Positions 8,843 to 19,474 of a DNA stretch of 64,000 nucleotides are shown one piece after another. A program made the position numbers and the translations under genes. This DNA is from Sphingobium sp. YR768 (GTDB taxonomy: Bacteria > Pseudomonadota > Alphaproteobacteria > Sphingomonadales > Sphingomonadaceae). The DNA lies in NCBI RefSeq assembly GCF_900111125.1, contig NZ_FOGE01000005.1, forward strand, positions 124,001 to 188,000, given 5' to 3'. A model generated the notes under the pieces. The model saw nothing but the letters and a program-made list of their open reading frames with translations, did not search any database and was not told where the DNA came from. Position 1 is the first letter of the stretch. Each line of letters starts with the position of its first letter.

Positions 8843-10063
8843 TTATTCGGCGGCGGCGGGTGCGAAGTCCGGTTGCCGGCGTTCCAGCGTGATAGCGATC
8901 AGGAAGATCACGAGGCCGCCCAGCGACAGCGCGCAACCGATCCAGCCGGTCGATACCAGGCCATAGCCAGCTGCAATAGACAGGCCGCCCAGCCATGGGC
9001 CAAGCGCGTTGGCGATGTTGAAGGCGCTGTGGTGCAGCGCTGCCGCCAGCGTCTGTGCGTCGCCGGCGACGTCCATCAGGCGAGCCTGCAACGGCGTGCC
9101 CATGCCACCGCCAATGCCGATCAGGAAGACGATGAGGCTGAGACTCCAGATATTGCCCGCCATGAAGGGGAAGAGAGCGAGCGCGGCGGCACTCCACAGC
9201 AGCACGCCGATCACCGTGCGGTTGAGCGCGCGGTCCGCCAGCCAGGCAATGGCCAGATTGCCGAGCGTCATGCCCAGTCCGAAGACGATCAGGATCAGCG
9301 GTACATAGGTCTCGGCGACATGGGTCACTTCGATCATGGTCGACGCGACATAGGTATAGACCGCGAACAGACCGCCAAAGCCGATCGCGCCGGTCAGCAG
9401 CGTCAGCCACACCTGCGACTTGCCGAGCGCGCTCAGTTCGCGCATCGGGCTGGCCTTGGGATCACCAGCGTCGCGGGGGGCATAGAGCGCGACGAGGGTC
9501 ATGGTCAGCACGGCCAGTGCGGCGACGATGAAGAAGCCCGACCGCCAGCCGAGTATCTGTCCCATCCAGTTGGCGACGGGCACGCCCAATACCGTGGCGA
9601 TGGTCAGGCCCGACATCACCTTGGCGATGGCCAAAGTCCGCTTTTCGATCGGTACCAGACTGGCAGCGACCAGTGCGGCGACGCCGAAATAGGCGCCATG
9701 GGGAACGCCAGACAGGAAGCGGAAGAGCAGCAGGGAATGATAGCTGGGCGACAAAGCGGACAAAGCGTTGCCGATCGCGAACATCGCCATCAGGCCGATC
9801 AGGAGCGTGCGGCGCGGCAGACGTGCGGCAAAGGCAGCGATCACCGGCGCACCGGCGACAACGCCCAGCGCATAGGCGCTGATCGCATGGCCGGCGGTCG
9901 GCGCGTCGATATGCAGGTCGCGGGCGAAGAAGGGCAGCAGGCTCATCGACGCAAATTCAGTGGTGCCGATGGCAAATGCGCCGACCGAAAGCGCGAACAG
10001 GACGAGCGCGGGGTGCGCTTTATGAGGCTGGGCGCCCATGGCAAGCTCCATGCTGCAATGCAA
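8843..10063 (-). CDS. MFS transporter, AraJ/sugar-efflux type
   Basis: A 406-aa, 12-helix major facilitator. The N-terminus VGAFAIGTTEFASMSLLPF and ISAYALGVVAGAPVIA are typical of the DHA1 AraJ-like group of drug and sugar exporters. The loop 2-3 motif is AARLPRRTLLIGLM. The substrate cannot be told from sequence. The motif TTEF in helix 1 is strongly conserved in this subfamily. Confidence 0.9.
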   Translation of the reverse strand: MHCSMELAMGAQPHKAHPALVLFALSVGAFAIGTTEFASMSLLPFFARDLHIDAPTAGHAISAYALGVVAGAPVIAAFAARLPRRTLLIGLMAMFAIGNALSALSPSYHSLLLFRFLSGVPHGAYFGVAALVAASLVPIEKRTLAIAKVMSGLTIATVLGVPVANWMGQILGWRSGFFIVAALAVLTMTLVALYAPRDAGDPKASPMRELSALGKSQVWLTLLTGAIGFGGLFAVYTYVASTMIEVTHVAETYVPLILIVFGLGMTLGNLAIAWLADRALNRTVIGVLLWSAAALALFPFMAGNIWSLSLIVFLIGIGGGMGTPLQARLMDVAGDAQTLAAALHHSAFNIANALGPWLGGLSIAAGYGLVSTGWIGCALSLGGLVIFLIAITLERRQPDFAPAAAE

Positions 10064-10212
10064 AATATACGGAAGTCCCGCAAATGGGCTTGCTGACAGC
10101 GTTGGTCAACCCCGCATTCATATGAGATTCTTGCAGCTGCGACGGCATATCTTGCAAGCGCTGGCGTGAAGCGATGGGTCGCGCCTGCCGGATAATCGGC
10201 TATAGCGGCCGC

Positions 10213-11130
10213 ATGACTGGGATAATAGGGACTGGGAAAATCGGGACTGGGAAAATCGGGCAGGACGGGCGCGCCGTCATCATCGGGGCTGCGGCAGTGT
10301 TGGCGTCGCTGACATCGGTTACGCTGGGGGCGGCCATAGCCAAGACCCTGTTCCCGGTGGTGGGCGCCTATGGCATCACCAGCCTGCGGGTGGGGCTGGG
10401 TGCGATCCTGCTATTGCTGTTCCGGCGACCCTGGCGGCGGGCTATCCCGGTAGGGGTACGCTGGCCGCTGCTGGCTTATGGTGCTGTGCTGGGGCTGATG
10501 AACATCCTGATCTATCAGGCGTTCGCCCGCATCCCGATCGGTATTGCCATTGCGATCGAAGTGATCGGGCCACTGGCTGTCGTCCTGTTCGGTTCGCGCA
10601 GGCCGCGCGATTTTCTATGGCTGGCGGCGGCGGTCGGCGGATTGCTGCTGCTCTTGCCCCTGCGCAGCGATGCGGCGCTCGATCCGTGGGGCGTTGGCTT
10701 TGCGCTGGCGGCAGCGGCCTGCTGGGCGACCTATATCCTGACGGGCAAGCGGGTGTCCGGCGCGCTGGGCGGCGATGCGGTCGCCTGGGGCATGCTGATC
10801 GCGGCGGTCCTGATCCTGCCCGTGGGGGTCGCCCATCAGACTGAGGCGCTGTTCAGTTCGCATGTGCTGCTGCTGGGCGTGGCGATTGCCGTCTTGTCCA
10901 GCGCCTTGCCCTATTCGCTGGATATGGAGGCGATGCAGCGATTGCCGGCGCCGGTGTTCGGCCTGATGGTCAGTTCCGCGCCGGCCGTGGGGGCGGTGAT
11001 CGGCTTTGCCTTGCTGGGCGAACGGCTCACGCCGCTTCAGTGGATCGCGATCCTGTGCATCATGGCGGCTTCGGGCGGCAGCGCGCTGACGGCCGGGCAT
11101 AAGCCAGCGATCGAGGATGCGCCGCAATGA
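10213..11130 (+). CDS. EamA/RhtA-type DMT transporter
   Basis: About 305 aa with ten predicted membrane segments in two EamA repeats (AAAIAKTLFPVVGAYGITSL and LSSALPYSLDMEAMQRLPAP). It is closest in style to RhtA, the threonine/homoserine exporter. The ATG at 10213 is preferred; one at 10174 would add 13 residues. The N-terminus contains a perfect 15-bp tandem repeat giving GTGKIGTGKI, which may vary between strains. Confidence 0.88.
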   Translation: MTGIIGTGKIGTGKIGQDGRAVIIGAAAVLASLTSVTLGAAIAKTLFPVVGAYGITSLRVGLGAILLLLFRRPWRRAIPVGVRWPLLAYGAVLGLMNILIYQAFARIPIGIAIAIEVIGPLAVVLFGSRRPRDFLWLAAAVGGLLLLLPLRSDAALDPWGVGFALAAAACWATYILTGKRVSGALGGDAVAWGMLIAAVLILPVGVAHQTEALFSSHVLLLGVAIAVLSSALPYSLDMEAMQRLPAPVFGLMVSSAPAVGAVIGFALLGERLTPLQWIAILCIMAASGGSALTAGHKPAIEDAPQ

Positions 11131-11136
11131 TGCGGG

Positions 11137-11838
11137 TCAGCCGTTCACTTTCGCCTGGCTGACGTCCAGCATCTTGCCCTCGGTAATGACGACAAGGTCG
11201 CCGATCTTGGTCACGCCGAACAATTTTTGCGCAAAGGCCGTGGGCACGCCGATGCAGCCATGGGTGCCGCGGCCCCATTGCACGTCGCTGCCATGGATGA
11301 ACACGCCGTCGCTGGTCAGACGCTGGGCAAAGGGCATGGGCGCATTGTCATAGGTGCGCGAATAATAGTCCGCGACCTTCTGGGTGATGGGGAAGGCGCC
11401 TTTCGGGCTGGGCTTGTCGGTCGCGCCATAGAGGATGACGGCCGCGCCGATTTCATAGCCGTCGCGGAACACCGACAGGGTTTGCGCCCGCAGGTCTACG
11501 GTGATGATGACGCGGCCTGTCTTGGGCGCGCCATTTTCGTCCCAGGCATAATCGCCATGGCGGAACGGACCGTCGATCTTCAGCACGCGCTTCACGCGAA
11601 GGGCGTTGGGATCGACGGTCATGCCCTGATCGCTGCGCAGTTCGGCAGGCTTGGCTGGGGGCTTGGGCGAGGCAGGGGGCGGCGCTGCATCGGCCTTCGC
11701 CGCTGCTGCGGGCGCTTGCGGCTTGGCCTTTCCGGCGAACGCGCGCCAGTCGATCGACGCGCCGACCACCAGCGCCGTCACCGCCAATACGCCGCCGATC
11801 GCCAGCTTCGGTCCAAAACCCGCCATCTTCGTCTTCAT
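11137..11838 (-). CDS. L,D-transpeptidase family protein
   Basis: A 233-aa protein with an N-terminal membrane anchor (LAIGGVLAVTALVVGASI), an Ala/Pro-rich linker and a YkuD catalytic domain. The active-site motif is HGSDVQWGRGTHGCIGVP, holding the conserved His and the nucleophilic Cys. Such enzymes make 3-3 peptidoglycan crosslinks or attach proteins to the wall. The stop lies 7 bp from the end of the convergent transporter gene. Confidence 0.9.
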   Translation of the reverse strand: MKTKMAGFGPKLAIGGVLAVTALVVGASIDWRAFAGKAKPQAPAAAAKADAAPPPASPKPPAKPAELRSDQGMTVDPNALRVKRVLKIDGPFRHGDYAWDENGAPKTGRVIITVDLRAQTLSVFRDGYEIGAAVILYGATDKPSPKGAFPITQKVADYYSRTYDNAPMPFAQRLTSDGVFIHGSDVQWGRGTHGCIGVPTAFAQKLFGVTKIGDLVVITEGKMLDVSQAKVNG

Positions 11839-11878
11839 GCCTCCATTCGCGTGGCAGGATAGACGGGAAAGGTTAAGC

Positions 11879-14146
11879 TCAGCCTTCCCGCGCCACTTCC
11901 GCCGCCGCGATTGCCGTCAGGTTCAGGATGCCGCGCGACGTTACGCCGGGCGTCAGCACATGGATCGGCTTGGTCAGGCCCATCAGCATCGGGCCGACCG
12001 TCGGCGAACTGGACGAGGCCGACAGCGCGGTCAGCGTGATGTTCGCCGCATCAAGGTTCGGCATGACGAGCAGGTTAGCCGGGCCTTCAAAGCGCGAATC
12101 GGGGATCAGCCGTTCGCGCAGCGACTGACTGAGCGCTGCGTCTGCATGCATTTCGCCATCTACCGCCAGATCGGGCGCGGCTTCGCGCACCCGATGGAGC
12201 GCCTTGCGCATCTTGCGCGCGCTGTCGGTGTGCGAGGCCCCGAAATTGGAGTGGGACAGCAGCGCCACGCGCGGGGTCAGGCCGAAATGCTGCAATTCGG
12301 CCGAAGCCGCCAGCGTCATTTCCGCAATCTGTTCTGGCGTCGGATCTGGCACCATATGGGTGTCGGTGATGAACAGCGCGCCTGCGTCCAGGATCAGACC
12401 CGACAGCGCATAGACGCGGCTGTGATCGGGCGCGCGATCGATGATGCGCAGCACATGTTCGACCTGGCCCCAATATTCGGACCGGCCACCGACAAGCGCG
12501 GCATCGACGCGACCGGTGTGCAGCAGCATCGCTGCGGTGATGGTGGGGCGGCGATAGACATGGCGCAGGATTTCGTCGGCCGGCACGCCCTTGCGTGCGG
12601 CGACCGCGCGATAGGCCTCCACCAGTTCACCCATGACCAGATGATCGGTTTCCGGATCGATCAGTTCGACATCGGTGTCGAGATTGAGGCGCAGGCCCAA
12701 TTCCGGCAATTTCTGTTGCAGGATGCGGCGGCGGCCGACGATGACCGGGCGGACGATGCCTTCGTCCAGCGCATCGCTGATCGCGCGAAGCACGCGGTCA
12801 TCCTCGCCCTCGCCATAGGCGATGCGGCAGGCGCTGCCACGGGCGGCTTCGAACACGGGCAGCATCAACTGGCCCGACCGCGTGCTCTGGCGGGTCAGGC
12901 TGCGTTTATAGTCTTCGAGGTTCAGCGTCTTCTTCGCGACGCCGCTGTCCATCGCCGCCCTGGCGACGGCGACAGCGATCTCGCCGATCAGGCGCGGGTC
13001 GAAGGGCGTGGGAATGATATAGTCGGCGCCGAACACCAGCTTGCGGCCGCCATAGGCCTGCGCCACGCTGTCATGCGCGGGCATGCGGGCGAGGGCGGCG
13101 ATGGCATCAGCGGCGGCGACCTTCATCGCTTCGTTGATCTGCGTCGCGCCGACATCCAGCGCGCCGCGGAAGATATAGGGGAAGCACAGGACGTTGTTGA
13201 CCTGGTTCGGATAGTCCGACCGGCCAGTGGCGATAATCGCGTCCGGGCGCACTTCGCGAGCGGCCTCCGGGCGGATTTCCGGCTCCGGATTGGCGAGCGC
13301 GAAGATCAGCGGATTGGGCGCCATCAGCGGCAGCCATTCGGGCTTCAGCACGCCCGGCGCCGACAGGCCCAGGAACAGATTGGCGCCTGGCAGAACGTCG
13401 GGCAGGGTGCGCGCGTTGGTGTTGCGGGCATAGCGCGCCATATTGGGCAGCATGCCTTCGCGGCCCGAATGGATGACGCCATCCTTGTCGGTCATCGTGA
13501 CGTTTTCGATCGGCAGGCCCATCGACACCAGCAGGTCGACGCAGGCGAGCGCGGCGGCGCCGGCGCCCGACGTCACCAGCTTCGCGTCGGCCAGCGTCTT
13601 GCCCTGCAACACCAGCGCGTTGCGCACGGCGGCGGCGACGACGATGGCGGTGCCATGCTGATCGTCATGAAAGACCGGAATGTTCATCCGTTCTTTCAGG
13701 CGGCGCTCGATCTCGAAACATTCGGGCGCCTTGATATCTTCCAGATTGATGCCGCCGAAAGTCGGCTCCATCAGCGCGACGGCATCCACGAAGGCATCCG
13801 CGTCGGTTGTGTCGATTTCGATGTCGAACACATCGATGTCGGCGAATTTCTTGAAGAGGACGGCCTTGCCCTCCATCACCGGCTTGGAGGCCAGCGCGCC
13901 GATCGCGCCCAGGCCCAGAACGGCGGTGCCGTTGGAGATGACGGCGACCAGATTGCCGCGCGCGGTATAGTCCATCGCCTTGTCGGGATCGGCGGCGATC
14001 TCCACGCAGGGCGCGGCCACGCCCGGCGAATAGGCCAGCGCAAGGTCGCGCTGGTTCACCATGCGCTTGGTCGGCTCTATGCGGAGCTTACCGGGCTGGG
14101 GATAGCGGTGATAGTCAAGGGCGGCGCGGCGGGTGTTGTCGTCCAT
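11879..14146 (-). CDS. maeB: NADP-dependent malic enzyme, MaeB type
   Basis: A 755-aa two-part enzyme that converts malate to pyruvate and CO2 with NADPH formation. The N-terminal malic domain has [26 protein letters not shown] and the nucleotide-binding [13 protein letters not shown]. The C-terminal 320 residues form a phosphotransacetylase-like domain ([25 protein letters not shown]), which in this class regulates the enzyme by acetyl-CoA and is not thought catalytic. It is two genes away from malate synthase, so malate supply and decarboxylation are encoded together. Confidence 0.95.
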   Translation of the reverse strand: MDDNTRRAALDYHRYPQPGKLRIEPTKRMVNQRDLALAYSPGVAAPCVEIAADPDKAMDYTARGNLVAVISNGTAVLGLGAIGALASKPVMEGKAVLFKKFADIDVFDIEIDTTDADAFVDAVALMEPTFGGINLEDIKAPECFEIERRLKERMNIPVFHDDQHGTAIVVAAAVRNALVLQGKTLADAKLVTSGAGAAALACVDLLVSMGLPIENVTMTDKDGVIHSGREGMLPNMARYARNTNARTLPDVLPGANLFLGLSAPGVLKPEWLPLMAPNPLIFALANPEPEIRPEAAREVRPDAIIATGRSDYPNQVNNVLCFPYIFRGALDVGATQINEAMKVAAADAIAALARMPAHDSVAQAYGGRKLVFGADYIIPTPFDPRLIGEIAVAVARAAMDSGVAKKTLNLEDYKRSLTRQSTRSGQLMLPVFEAARGSACRIAYGEGEDDRVLRAISDALDEGIVRPVIVGRRRILQQKLPELGLRLNLDTDVELIDPETDHLVMGELVEAYRAVAARKGVPADEILRHVYRRPTITAAMLLHTGRVDAALVGGRSEYWGQVEHVLRIIDRAPDHSRVYALSGLILDAGALFITDTHMVPDPTPEQIAEMTLAASAELQHFGLTPRVALLSHSNFGASHTDSARKMRKALHRVREAAPDLAVDGEMHADAALSQSLRERLIPDSRFEGPANLLVMPNLDAANITLTALSASSSSPTVGPMLMGLTKPIHVLTPGVTSRGILNLTAIAAAEVAREG

Positions 14147-14173
14147 GCCCGCGGCCTTAGAGCCTTGGTTCCG

Positions 14174-15091
14174 CTAGGGCAAGACAGTGCGTTCCCCCAA
14201 CGCTTCCCAAGGTGGCACCGGGACATAAATTGTAACAAGAAAGTCGATGAAGGCACTGATGGCGCGCGGCGGATTGGCTTGCGGCAACTGCACCGCGAAC
14301 AGGCCGACGTTGCTGGACCCTTCATAGGCGGGAAGAATTTGCTGCACGTCGCCACGCAGCAAAGCTTCGCTAATGTCCCATAGTGACCGCAGTGCGATGC
14401 CTCCACCCGCCAGCGTCAGTTCACGCACCAGTTCGCTGCTGTTGGTACGGACATGGCTGCGCCCTTCGACACTGGCGGGGCCTTTGGGGCCGATCAGCCG
14501 CCAAGGCATTTGTCCTTCGGCGGCGAGCAGGCGATGATCCTTCAGATCGGTGATGCGGTCGGGCGTGCCATGCTGCGCCAGATAGGCGGGCGATGCGCAG
14601 AGGATGCGGCGATTGGTCGCCAGTCGCTGCGCTGTAAGGCCCGGCCCCGGATCGGCGGTGATGCGAATGGCGAGATCGGCCCGGCTTTCGATCAGGTCGG
14701 CGAAAACATCCGACAGGTCGACGGTCAGTTCGACCTTCGGATGGGCGTCGATGAAGCGTGGCAGATAGGGCGCCAGATGCATGCGCCCGAAGGAGGTCGG
14801 CGCGGTGATGCGCAGCGGGCCGCTGGCCATGGCCGAAGCGCCCGACACGCGCCGTTCCGCCTCATCCAGTGCAGCCAATATGCCGCGCAGGTCGGTGTGG
14901 AGTCTCTCGCCCGCCGGGGTCAGCGCCAGTCGCCGGGTGGTGCGATGGACCAGCTTTGCGCCCAACCTTTCTTCCAGTCGGGCGAGGCGTTTCGACATCA
15001 TCGCGGGCGATATGTGCAGCCTGCGCCCGGCGGCCGCCAGACCGCCTTCGTCCACTATACACACGAACAGTTCATGGTCTGGGTCCATCAT
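14174..15091 (-). CDS. LysR family transcriptional regulator
   Basis: A 305-aa regulator. The winged HTH covers residues 1-65 (GGLAAAGRRLHISPAMMSKRLARLEERLG) and is followed by an effector-binding domain. The N-terminus is of the group that regulates divergently encoded enzymes. It is transcribed away from malate synthase G with a LysR-type T-N11-A site between them, so glcB is the likely target together with its own promoter. The inducer is unknown; glyoxylate or another two-carbon acid is a guess. Confidence 0.9.
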   Translation of the reverse strand: MMDPDHELFVCIVDEGGLAAAGRRLHISPAMMSKRLARLEERLGAKLVHRTTRRLALTPAGERLHTDLRGILAALDEAERRVSGASAMASGPLRITAPTSFGRMHLAPYLPRFIDAHPKVELTVDLSDVFADLIESRADLAIRITADPGPGLTAQRLATNRRILCASPAYLAQHGTPDRITDLKDHRLLAAEGQMPWRLIGPKGPASVEGRSHVRTNSSELVRELTLAGGGIALRSLWDISEALLRGDVQQILPAYEGSSNVGLFAVQLPQANPPRAISAFIDFLVTIYVPVPPWEALGERTVLP

Positions 15092-15110
15092 ATTCGTTCA
15101 CTGGAAGAAT
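15092..15110. promoter_or_regulatory. LysR-type operator in the LysR-glcB intergenic region
   Basis: ATTC-N11-GAAT, a textbook LysR T-N11-A inverted repeat. It lies directly before the LysR start codon and about 80 bp before glcB. Confidence 0.5.
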
Positions 15111-15187
15111 GACTGTCTTCGAATAATAGCGTCTACACCGCATAATGCTAACAGTCTATGAAGGGCGCAACCAATGGAGTGGATAGT

Positions 15188-17299
15188 ATGACCGACCGCA
15201 TGATCGATAAGGCCGGCCTTCAGGTCGCCGAGCAACTGGCCGATTTCATCGAAGCCCGCGCGCTGCCCGGCACCGGCATCGCGCCCGAAGCCTTCTGGAG
15301 CGGCGCGGCCGCCATCTTTGCGCGCTTTGCGCCGGAAAATGCCGCCCTGTTGCGCAAGCGCGACACATTACAGACGCAGATCGACAGCTGGCATGAGCAG
15401 CGCCGGGGACAGCCGCATGATCCGCAAGCCTATCAGGACTATCTGCGCGAAATCGGCTATCTGGTCGCTGAGCCTGCGCCCTTCGCCATCGGCAGCGAAA
15501 ATGTCGATGATGAAGTCGCCCGCATGGCCGGGCCGCAACTGGTCGTCCCGATCCTCAACGCCCGCTTTCTGCTGAACGCGGCCAATGCGCGCTGGGGTAG
15601 CCTCTATGATGCGCTCTACGGCACCGACGCCATTCCCGGCGCGGCGGCAGGGAAGGGCTATGATGCCGCGCGCGGCGCGCAGGTCATCGGCTGGGCCAAG
15701 GCGTTTCTGAACGACGCCATTCCGCTGGCGAACGGCAGTTGGGCGGATCTGGCAAGCGACGAGATCGTTCTGGCCGATCCGGCGCAGTTTGTCGGCACCA
15801 GCGAGAAGGGCCGGTTGTTCCGTCACAACGGCCTGCATATCGAAGTCGTTTTTGACAAGGCGCATCCGATCGGCGCGACCGACCCGGCTGGCATATCCGA
15901 CGTCATTCTGGAGTCCGCGCTGACCGCCATCTGCGATCTGGAGGACAGCGTCGCCGCCGTCGATGCGGCGGACAAGGTTGCGGCCTATGCCAACTGGCTG
16001 GGCCTGATGCAGGGCGACCTGACCGAGACGTTCGAGAAGGGCGGGAGCCAAATGACCCGCGCCCTCAATCCCGACCGCGCCTACACCGCGCCGGACGGCA
16101 GCAGCTTCACTTTGCCGGGCCGCAGCCTGCTGTTCGTCCGCAATGTCGGCCATCTGATGACCAATCCGGCCATCCGCCTGCCCGATGGCGAGGAAGCGCC
16201 TGAAGGCATATTGGACGGCATCGTCACCAGCCTGATCGCGCTGCACGACCTGAAGCGCGACGGTGGCAACAGCCGTGCCGGCAGCGTCTATATCGTCAAG
16301 CCCAAGATGCACGGGCCGGAGGAAGCCGGCTTCACCAACCGCCTGTTCGACGCGATCGAGGATATGTTGGGGATGGCGCGTCATACGCTGAAAGTCGGCG
16401 TCATGGACGAGGAGCGCCGCACTTCTGCCAATCTCGCCGCCTGCATTGAAGCGGTTCGGGACCGGATCGTCTTCATCAACACCGGCTTCCTCGACCGCAC
16501 CGGGGACGAGATGCACACGTCGATGCAGGCCGGTCCGATGATCCGCAAGGGCGAGATGAAGAGCAGCGACTGGATCTCGGCCTATGAGGACCGCAACGTT
16601 CAGATCGGCCTTGCCTGTGGCCTGTCCGGCCGGGCGCAGATCGGCAAGGGCATGTGGGCCGCGCCCGATCGCATGGCCGACATGCTGGAGCAGAAGTCGG
16701 GCCACCCGAAGAGCGGCGCGAACACCGCCTGGGTTCCCTCGCCGACCGCCGCGACGCTGCACGCGACCCATTATCACCGCATCGATGTCTTCGCCCGTCA
16801 GGAAGAGCGCAAGGCGGAGGGGATCGCGCCGCTGGACAAGCTGCTGACCATTCCCGTTGCGGTCGGCCGCAATTTCTCGGACGAAGAAATCGCGCAGGAA
16901 CTGGATAATAATGCGCAGGGTATCCTTGGCTATGTCGTCCGCTGGGTTGATCAGGGCGTCGGCTGCTCCAAGGTTCCCGACATTCACGATATCGGCCTGA
17001 TGGAAGACCGTGCGACGCTACGCATCTCTTCGCAGCATATGGCTAACTGGCTGCTGCACGGCGTCTGCACGGCGGAACAGGTCGACGCCGCGCTGGAACG
17101 GATGGCGGCCAAGGTCGATGCGCAAAATGCAGGCGACCCGCTCTATCAACCGATGAGCGGGCGCGAGGCCGAGAGCCTCGCCTATCAGGCCGCTCGCGCG
17201 CTGGTGTTCGAGGGGGTCGAGCAGCCCAGCGGTTATACAGAGCCTTTGCTTCACGCCTTCCGTGCGGAACAGAAGGCGGAGGCGCTGGAGGACGCGTAA
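15188..17299 (+). CDS. glcB: malate synthase G
   Basis: About 703 aa, the normal size of isoform G. It condenses glyoxylate and acetyl-CoA to malate in growth on two-carbon compounds. Motifs are [55 protein letters not shown] and [14 protein letters not shown]. The start at 15188 is chosen because GGAG lies 9 bp before it; the ATG at 15158 has no such site. No isocitrate lyase is seen nearby, so glyoxylate may come from glycolate or purines. Confidence 0.96.
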   Translation: MTDRMIDKAGLQVAEQLADFIEARALPGTGIAPEAFWSGAAAIFARFAPENAALLRKRDTLQTQIDSWHEQRRGQPHDPQAYQDYLREIGYLVAEPAPFAIGSENVDDEVARMAGPQLVVPILNARFLLNAANARWGSLYDALYGTDAIPGAAAGKGYDAARGAQVIGWAKAFLNDAIPLANGSWADLASDEIVLADPAQFVGTSEKGRLFRHNGLHIEVVFDKAHPIGATDPAGISDVILESALTAICDLEDSVAAVDAADKVAAYANWLGLMQGDLTETFEKGGSQMTRALNPDRAYTAPDGSSFTLPGRSLLFVRNVGHLMTNPAIRLPDGEEAPEGILDGIVTSLIALHDLKRDGGNSRAGSVYIVKPKMHGPEEAGFTNRLFDAIEDMLGMARHTLKVGVMDEERRTSANLAACIEAVRDRIVFINTGFLDRTGDEMHTSMQAGPMIRKGEMKSSDWISAYEDRNVQIGLACGLSGRAQIGKGMWAAPDRMADMLEQKSGHPKSGANTAWVPSPTAATLHATHYHRIDVFARQEERKAEGIAPLDKLLTIPVAVGRNFSDEEIAQELDNNAQGILGYVVRWVDQGVGCSKVPDIHDIGLMEDRATLRISSQHMANWLLHGVCTAEQVDAALERMAAKVDAQNAGDPLYQPMSGREAESLAYQAARALVFEGVEQPSGYTEPLLHAFRAEQKAEALEDA

Positions 17300-17305
17300 C
17301 CCGTT

Positions 17306-17383
17306 GTTCCCCGGCGAAGGCCAGGGTCCAGTTTTTTAAACGCCGCGCTCGACGACTCTGGACCCCGGCCTGCGCCGGGGAAC
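17306..17383. repeat. dispersed palindromic element, family A, copy 1
   Basis: Long imperfect inverted repeat: GTTCCCCGGCGAAGGCCAGG near the left end and its near-complement at the right end, around a 26-bp centre. It lies directly after the glcB stop codon. A second copy is at 22785-22847. As RNA it would fold into a long hairpin. Confidence 0.75.
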
Positions 17384-17449
17384 AGGGGTGCCTTGGCAAC
17401 CCTCCCAAGCTGCGATACGCCATCACCGGCGGGCAGCATGGGAGCCAAC

Positions 17450-18076
17450 ATGACCATCATCGTCCATCATCTGAACAACAGCCGGTCGCAACGCATTCTC
17501 TGGCTGCTGGAGGAACTGGGCGAACCCTATGAGGTCCGCCGCTATGAGCGCGACCGCAAGACGATGCGGGCGCCCGCATCGCTCCGGGCTATCCATCCGC
17601 TCGGCCGTTCCCCGGTAGTGGAGGTGGACGGCCATCGCCTGATCGAAACGGGCGCGATCATGGAACATCTGGTCGCCCGGTCCGGCAACCGTTTCGGCCC
17701 GCCTGCCGACGCACAGGGCGCCATCCTCTACCGCCAGTTCCTCCATTATGCCGAAGGGTCGATGATGCCGCCGCTGCTGGCGCTGCTCGTCGTCGGCAAG
17801 CTCGGCCTGCTCGGTCGTCCCGCGCGCCCGACGGTGCAGCGCATGCTGGACGATCATCTCGACTGGCTGGAGAGCGAACTGGCGACGCGACGCTATTTTG
17901 CGGGGGATGCCTTCACCGCCGCCGACATGATGATGAGCTTCCCGCTGGAGGCGTCCCGTGCGCGTGGCGGCCTTGACAGCAGCCGTCCGCATCTGATCCG
18001 CTGGCTGGAAGAGATGCATGCGCGGCCCGCTTATCAGGCTGCGCTCCAGACCGGGGGACATTATGCCTACGCCTGA
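17450..18076 (+). CDS. glutathione S-transferase family protein
   Basis: About 208 aa. The N-terminal thioredoxin-like domain has MTIIVHHLNNSRSQRILWLL, whose HHLNNSRSQR stretch is the glutathione-site motif of beta-class-like bacterial GSTs, then HPLGRSPVVEVDG and the ETGAIMEHL turn. The C-terminal domain is helical (TAADMMMSFPLEA). The ATG at 17450 has GGAG at a good distance; the ORF start at 17393 would add 19 poorly fitting residues. It overlaps the next gene by 14 bp. Confidence 0.9.
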   Translation: MTIIVHHLNNSRSQRILWLLEELGEPYEVRRYERDRKTMRAPASLRAIHPLGRSPVVEVDGHRLIETGAIMEHLVARSGNRFGPPADAQGAILYRQFLHYAEGSMMPPLLALLVVGKLGLLGRPARPTVQRMLDDHLDWLESELATRRYFAGDAFTAADMMMSFPLEASRARGGLDSSRPHLIRWLEEMHARPAYQAALQTGGHYAYA

Positions 18077-19322
18077 TCGCCGGACCCTGCTGCGCTATGC
18101 CGCTGCCGGCCTTGCCACATCGCTGATAAGCCCGCGCCTGTTCGCGCAGGACAAGGCAGGCGAGGCGCTCAAATCCCTGACCGGCGGCGTCACGCCGATC
18201 GGCAAGGCCGAGCGCGCTGACCGCCTTGCTCGCGCGCAGACAATGATGCATGCGGCCGGCATCGACGCGCTGCTGGTCGAACCGGGCGCCAGCCTCATAT
18301 ACTATAGCGGCATCCGCTGGTGGCGCAGCGAGCGCCTGACCGCGCTGGTCATCCCGGCCAGCGGCACGCCTCTGGTCGTCTGCCCCTTTTTCGAGAAACC
18401 CTCGATCGACGAATCGCTCGCGATTCCTGCTGAAGTCCGCGTCTGGCAGGAGCATGAAAGCCCCTATGCGCCGATCGCCGATTATCTGACCGCGAAGGGG
18501 CTGGCCAAGGGGCGCATCGGTATCGAGGAAACGGTCCGCTATTTCGCGGTCGACGGCCTCAAGGTGGCGCTGCCCGCCGCAAGTCTTGTGAAAGACCCCG
18601 TCACCCGCGCCATCCGCATGCGCAAGACGGCGGCTGAGATCGCGCTGATGCAGACGGCCGCCGACGTCACCATGGCCGCCTATCGCTGGACCTATCCCCA
18701 GGTGAAGGCCGGCATGACCCCCGCCGATATCGGCGCGCTGATGAGCGCTGCGACGAAGCAACTGGGCGGGCAGGTGGAGTTCAACCTCATCCTGCTGGGC
18801 GAGGCCGCTGCCTATCCGCATGGCTCCGGCAAGCCGCAGGCGGTGAAGGCAGGGGAAGTCGTGTTGATGGACTGCGGCTGCACGGTCGAGGATTATCAGT
18901 CCGACATCAGCCGCACCTTCGTCTATGGCGCGGCCCCCAGCGCGCAGCAGCGCAAGGTCTGGAACGATGTGTCGCAGGGGCAAAAGATCGCCTTCGCGGC
19001 CGCGAAGCTTGGCGCCCCCGCCGGTTCGGTCGATGACGCGGTGCGTGGTTGGTATGAAAAGCAGGGCTATGGCCCCGGCTATGCGCTGCCCGGCCTCTCG
19101 CACCGTACCGGCCATGGCATCGGCATGGAAGGGCATGAGCCGGTCAACCTCGTCCATGGCGAAACGACGAAGCTGGACGTCGGCATGTGCTTCTCCAACG
19201 AACCGGGCCTCTATCTGCCCGGCACCATGGGCATCCGCATGGAGGATTGCTTCCACATGACCGCGCAGGGGCCGAAATGGTTCTCCAAGCCGCCGGTGTC
19301 GATCGAGGAGCCGATCGCCTGA
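18063..19322 (+). CDS. M24 family metallopeptidase (Xaa-Pro peptidase), probably exported
   Basis: A 419-aa protein. The N-terminus TPDRRTLLRYAAAGLATSLI looks like a twin-arginine signal, so export as a folded metalloenzyme is likely. It has a creatinase-like N-domain and a C-terminal pita-bread domain. All five metal ligands can be placed: Asp in VVLMDCGC, Asp in SDISRTF, His in RTGHGIGMEGHE, Glu in SNEPGLY and Glu in RMEDC. The GST gene upstream overlaps it. Confidence 0.9.
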   Translation: MPTPDRRTLLRYAAAGLATSLISPRLFAQDKAGEALKSLTGGVTPIGKAERADRLARAQTMMHAAGIDALLVEPGASLIYYSGIRWWRSERLTALVIPASGTPLVVCPFFEKPSIDESLAIPAEVRVWQEHESPYAPIADYLTAKGLAKGRIGIEETVRYFAVDGLKVALPAASLVKDPVTRAIRMRKTAAEIALMQTAADVTMAAYRWTYPQVKAGMTPADIGALMSAATKQLGGQVEFNLILLGEAAAYPHGSGKPQAVKAGEVVLMDCGCTVEDYQSDISRTFVYGAAPSAQQRKVWNDVSQGQKIAFAAAKLGAPAGSVDDAVRGWYEKQGYGPGYALPGLSHRTGHGIGMEGHEPVNLVHGETTKLDVGMCFSNEPGLYLPGTMGIRMEDCFHMTAQGPKWFSKPPVSIEEPIA

Positions 19323-19340
19323 CAAACTCACGTCAGCTCG

Positions 19341-19401
19341 GCCTTGAGCCGGGGTCCCGCTGCCTTGCGTCGGCAGAAAGAAGCGGGATCCCGGCTCAAG
19401 C
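19341..19401. repeat. dispersed palindromic element, family B
   Basis: Inverted repeat GCCTTGAGCCGGGGTCCCGCT paired with AGCGGGATCCCGGCTCAAGC around a 20-bp centre, followed by CCAGGATGACGG. It is placed between genes like family A but has a different core. Confidence 0.65.
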
Positions 19402-19474
19402 CCAGGATGACGGAGTGAGTTTTTTCAACCCACGATCATTTGCTGAAGCCGCCGTTCTTATTTAACATGCCCCC

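Noticed and set aside
11651..14383. 910-aa open frame on the plus strand
   Set aside because: It is antisense to maeB over its whole useful length, Arg/His/Gln-rich and without any domain; a typical high-GC shadow frame.
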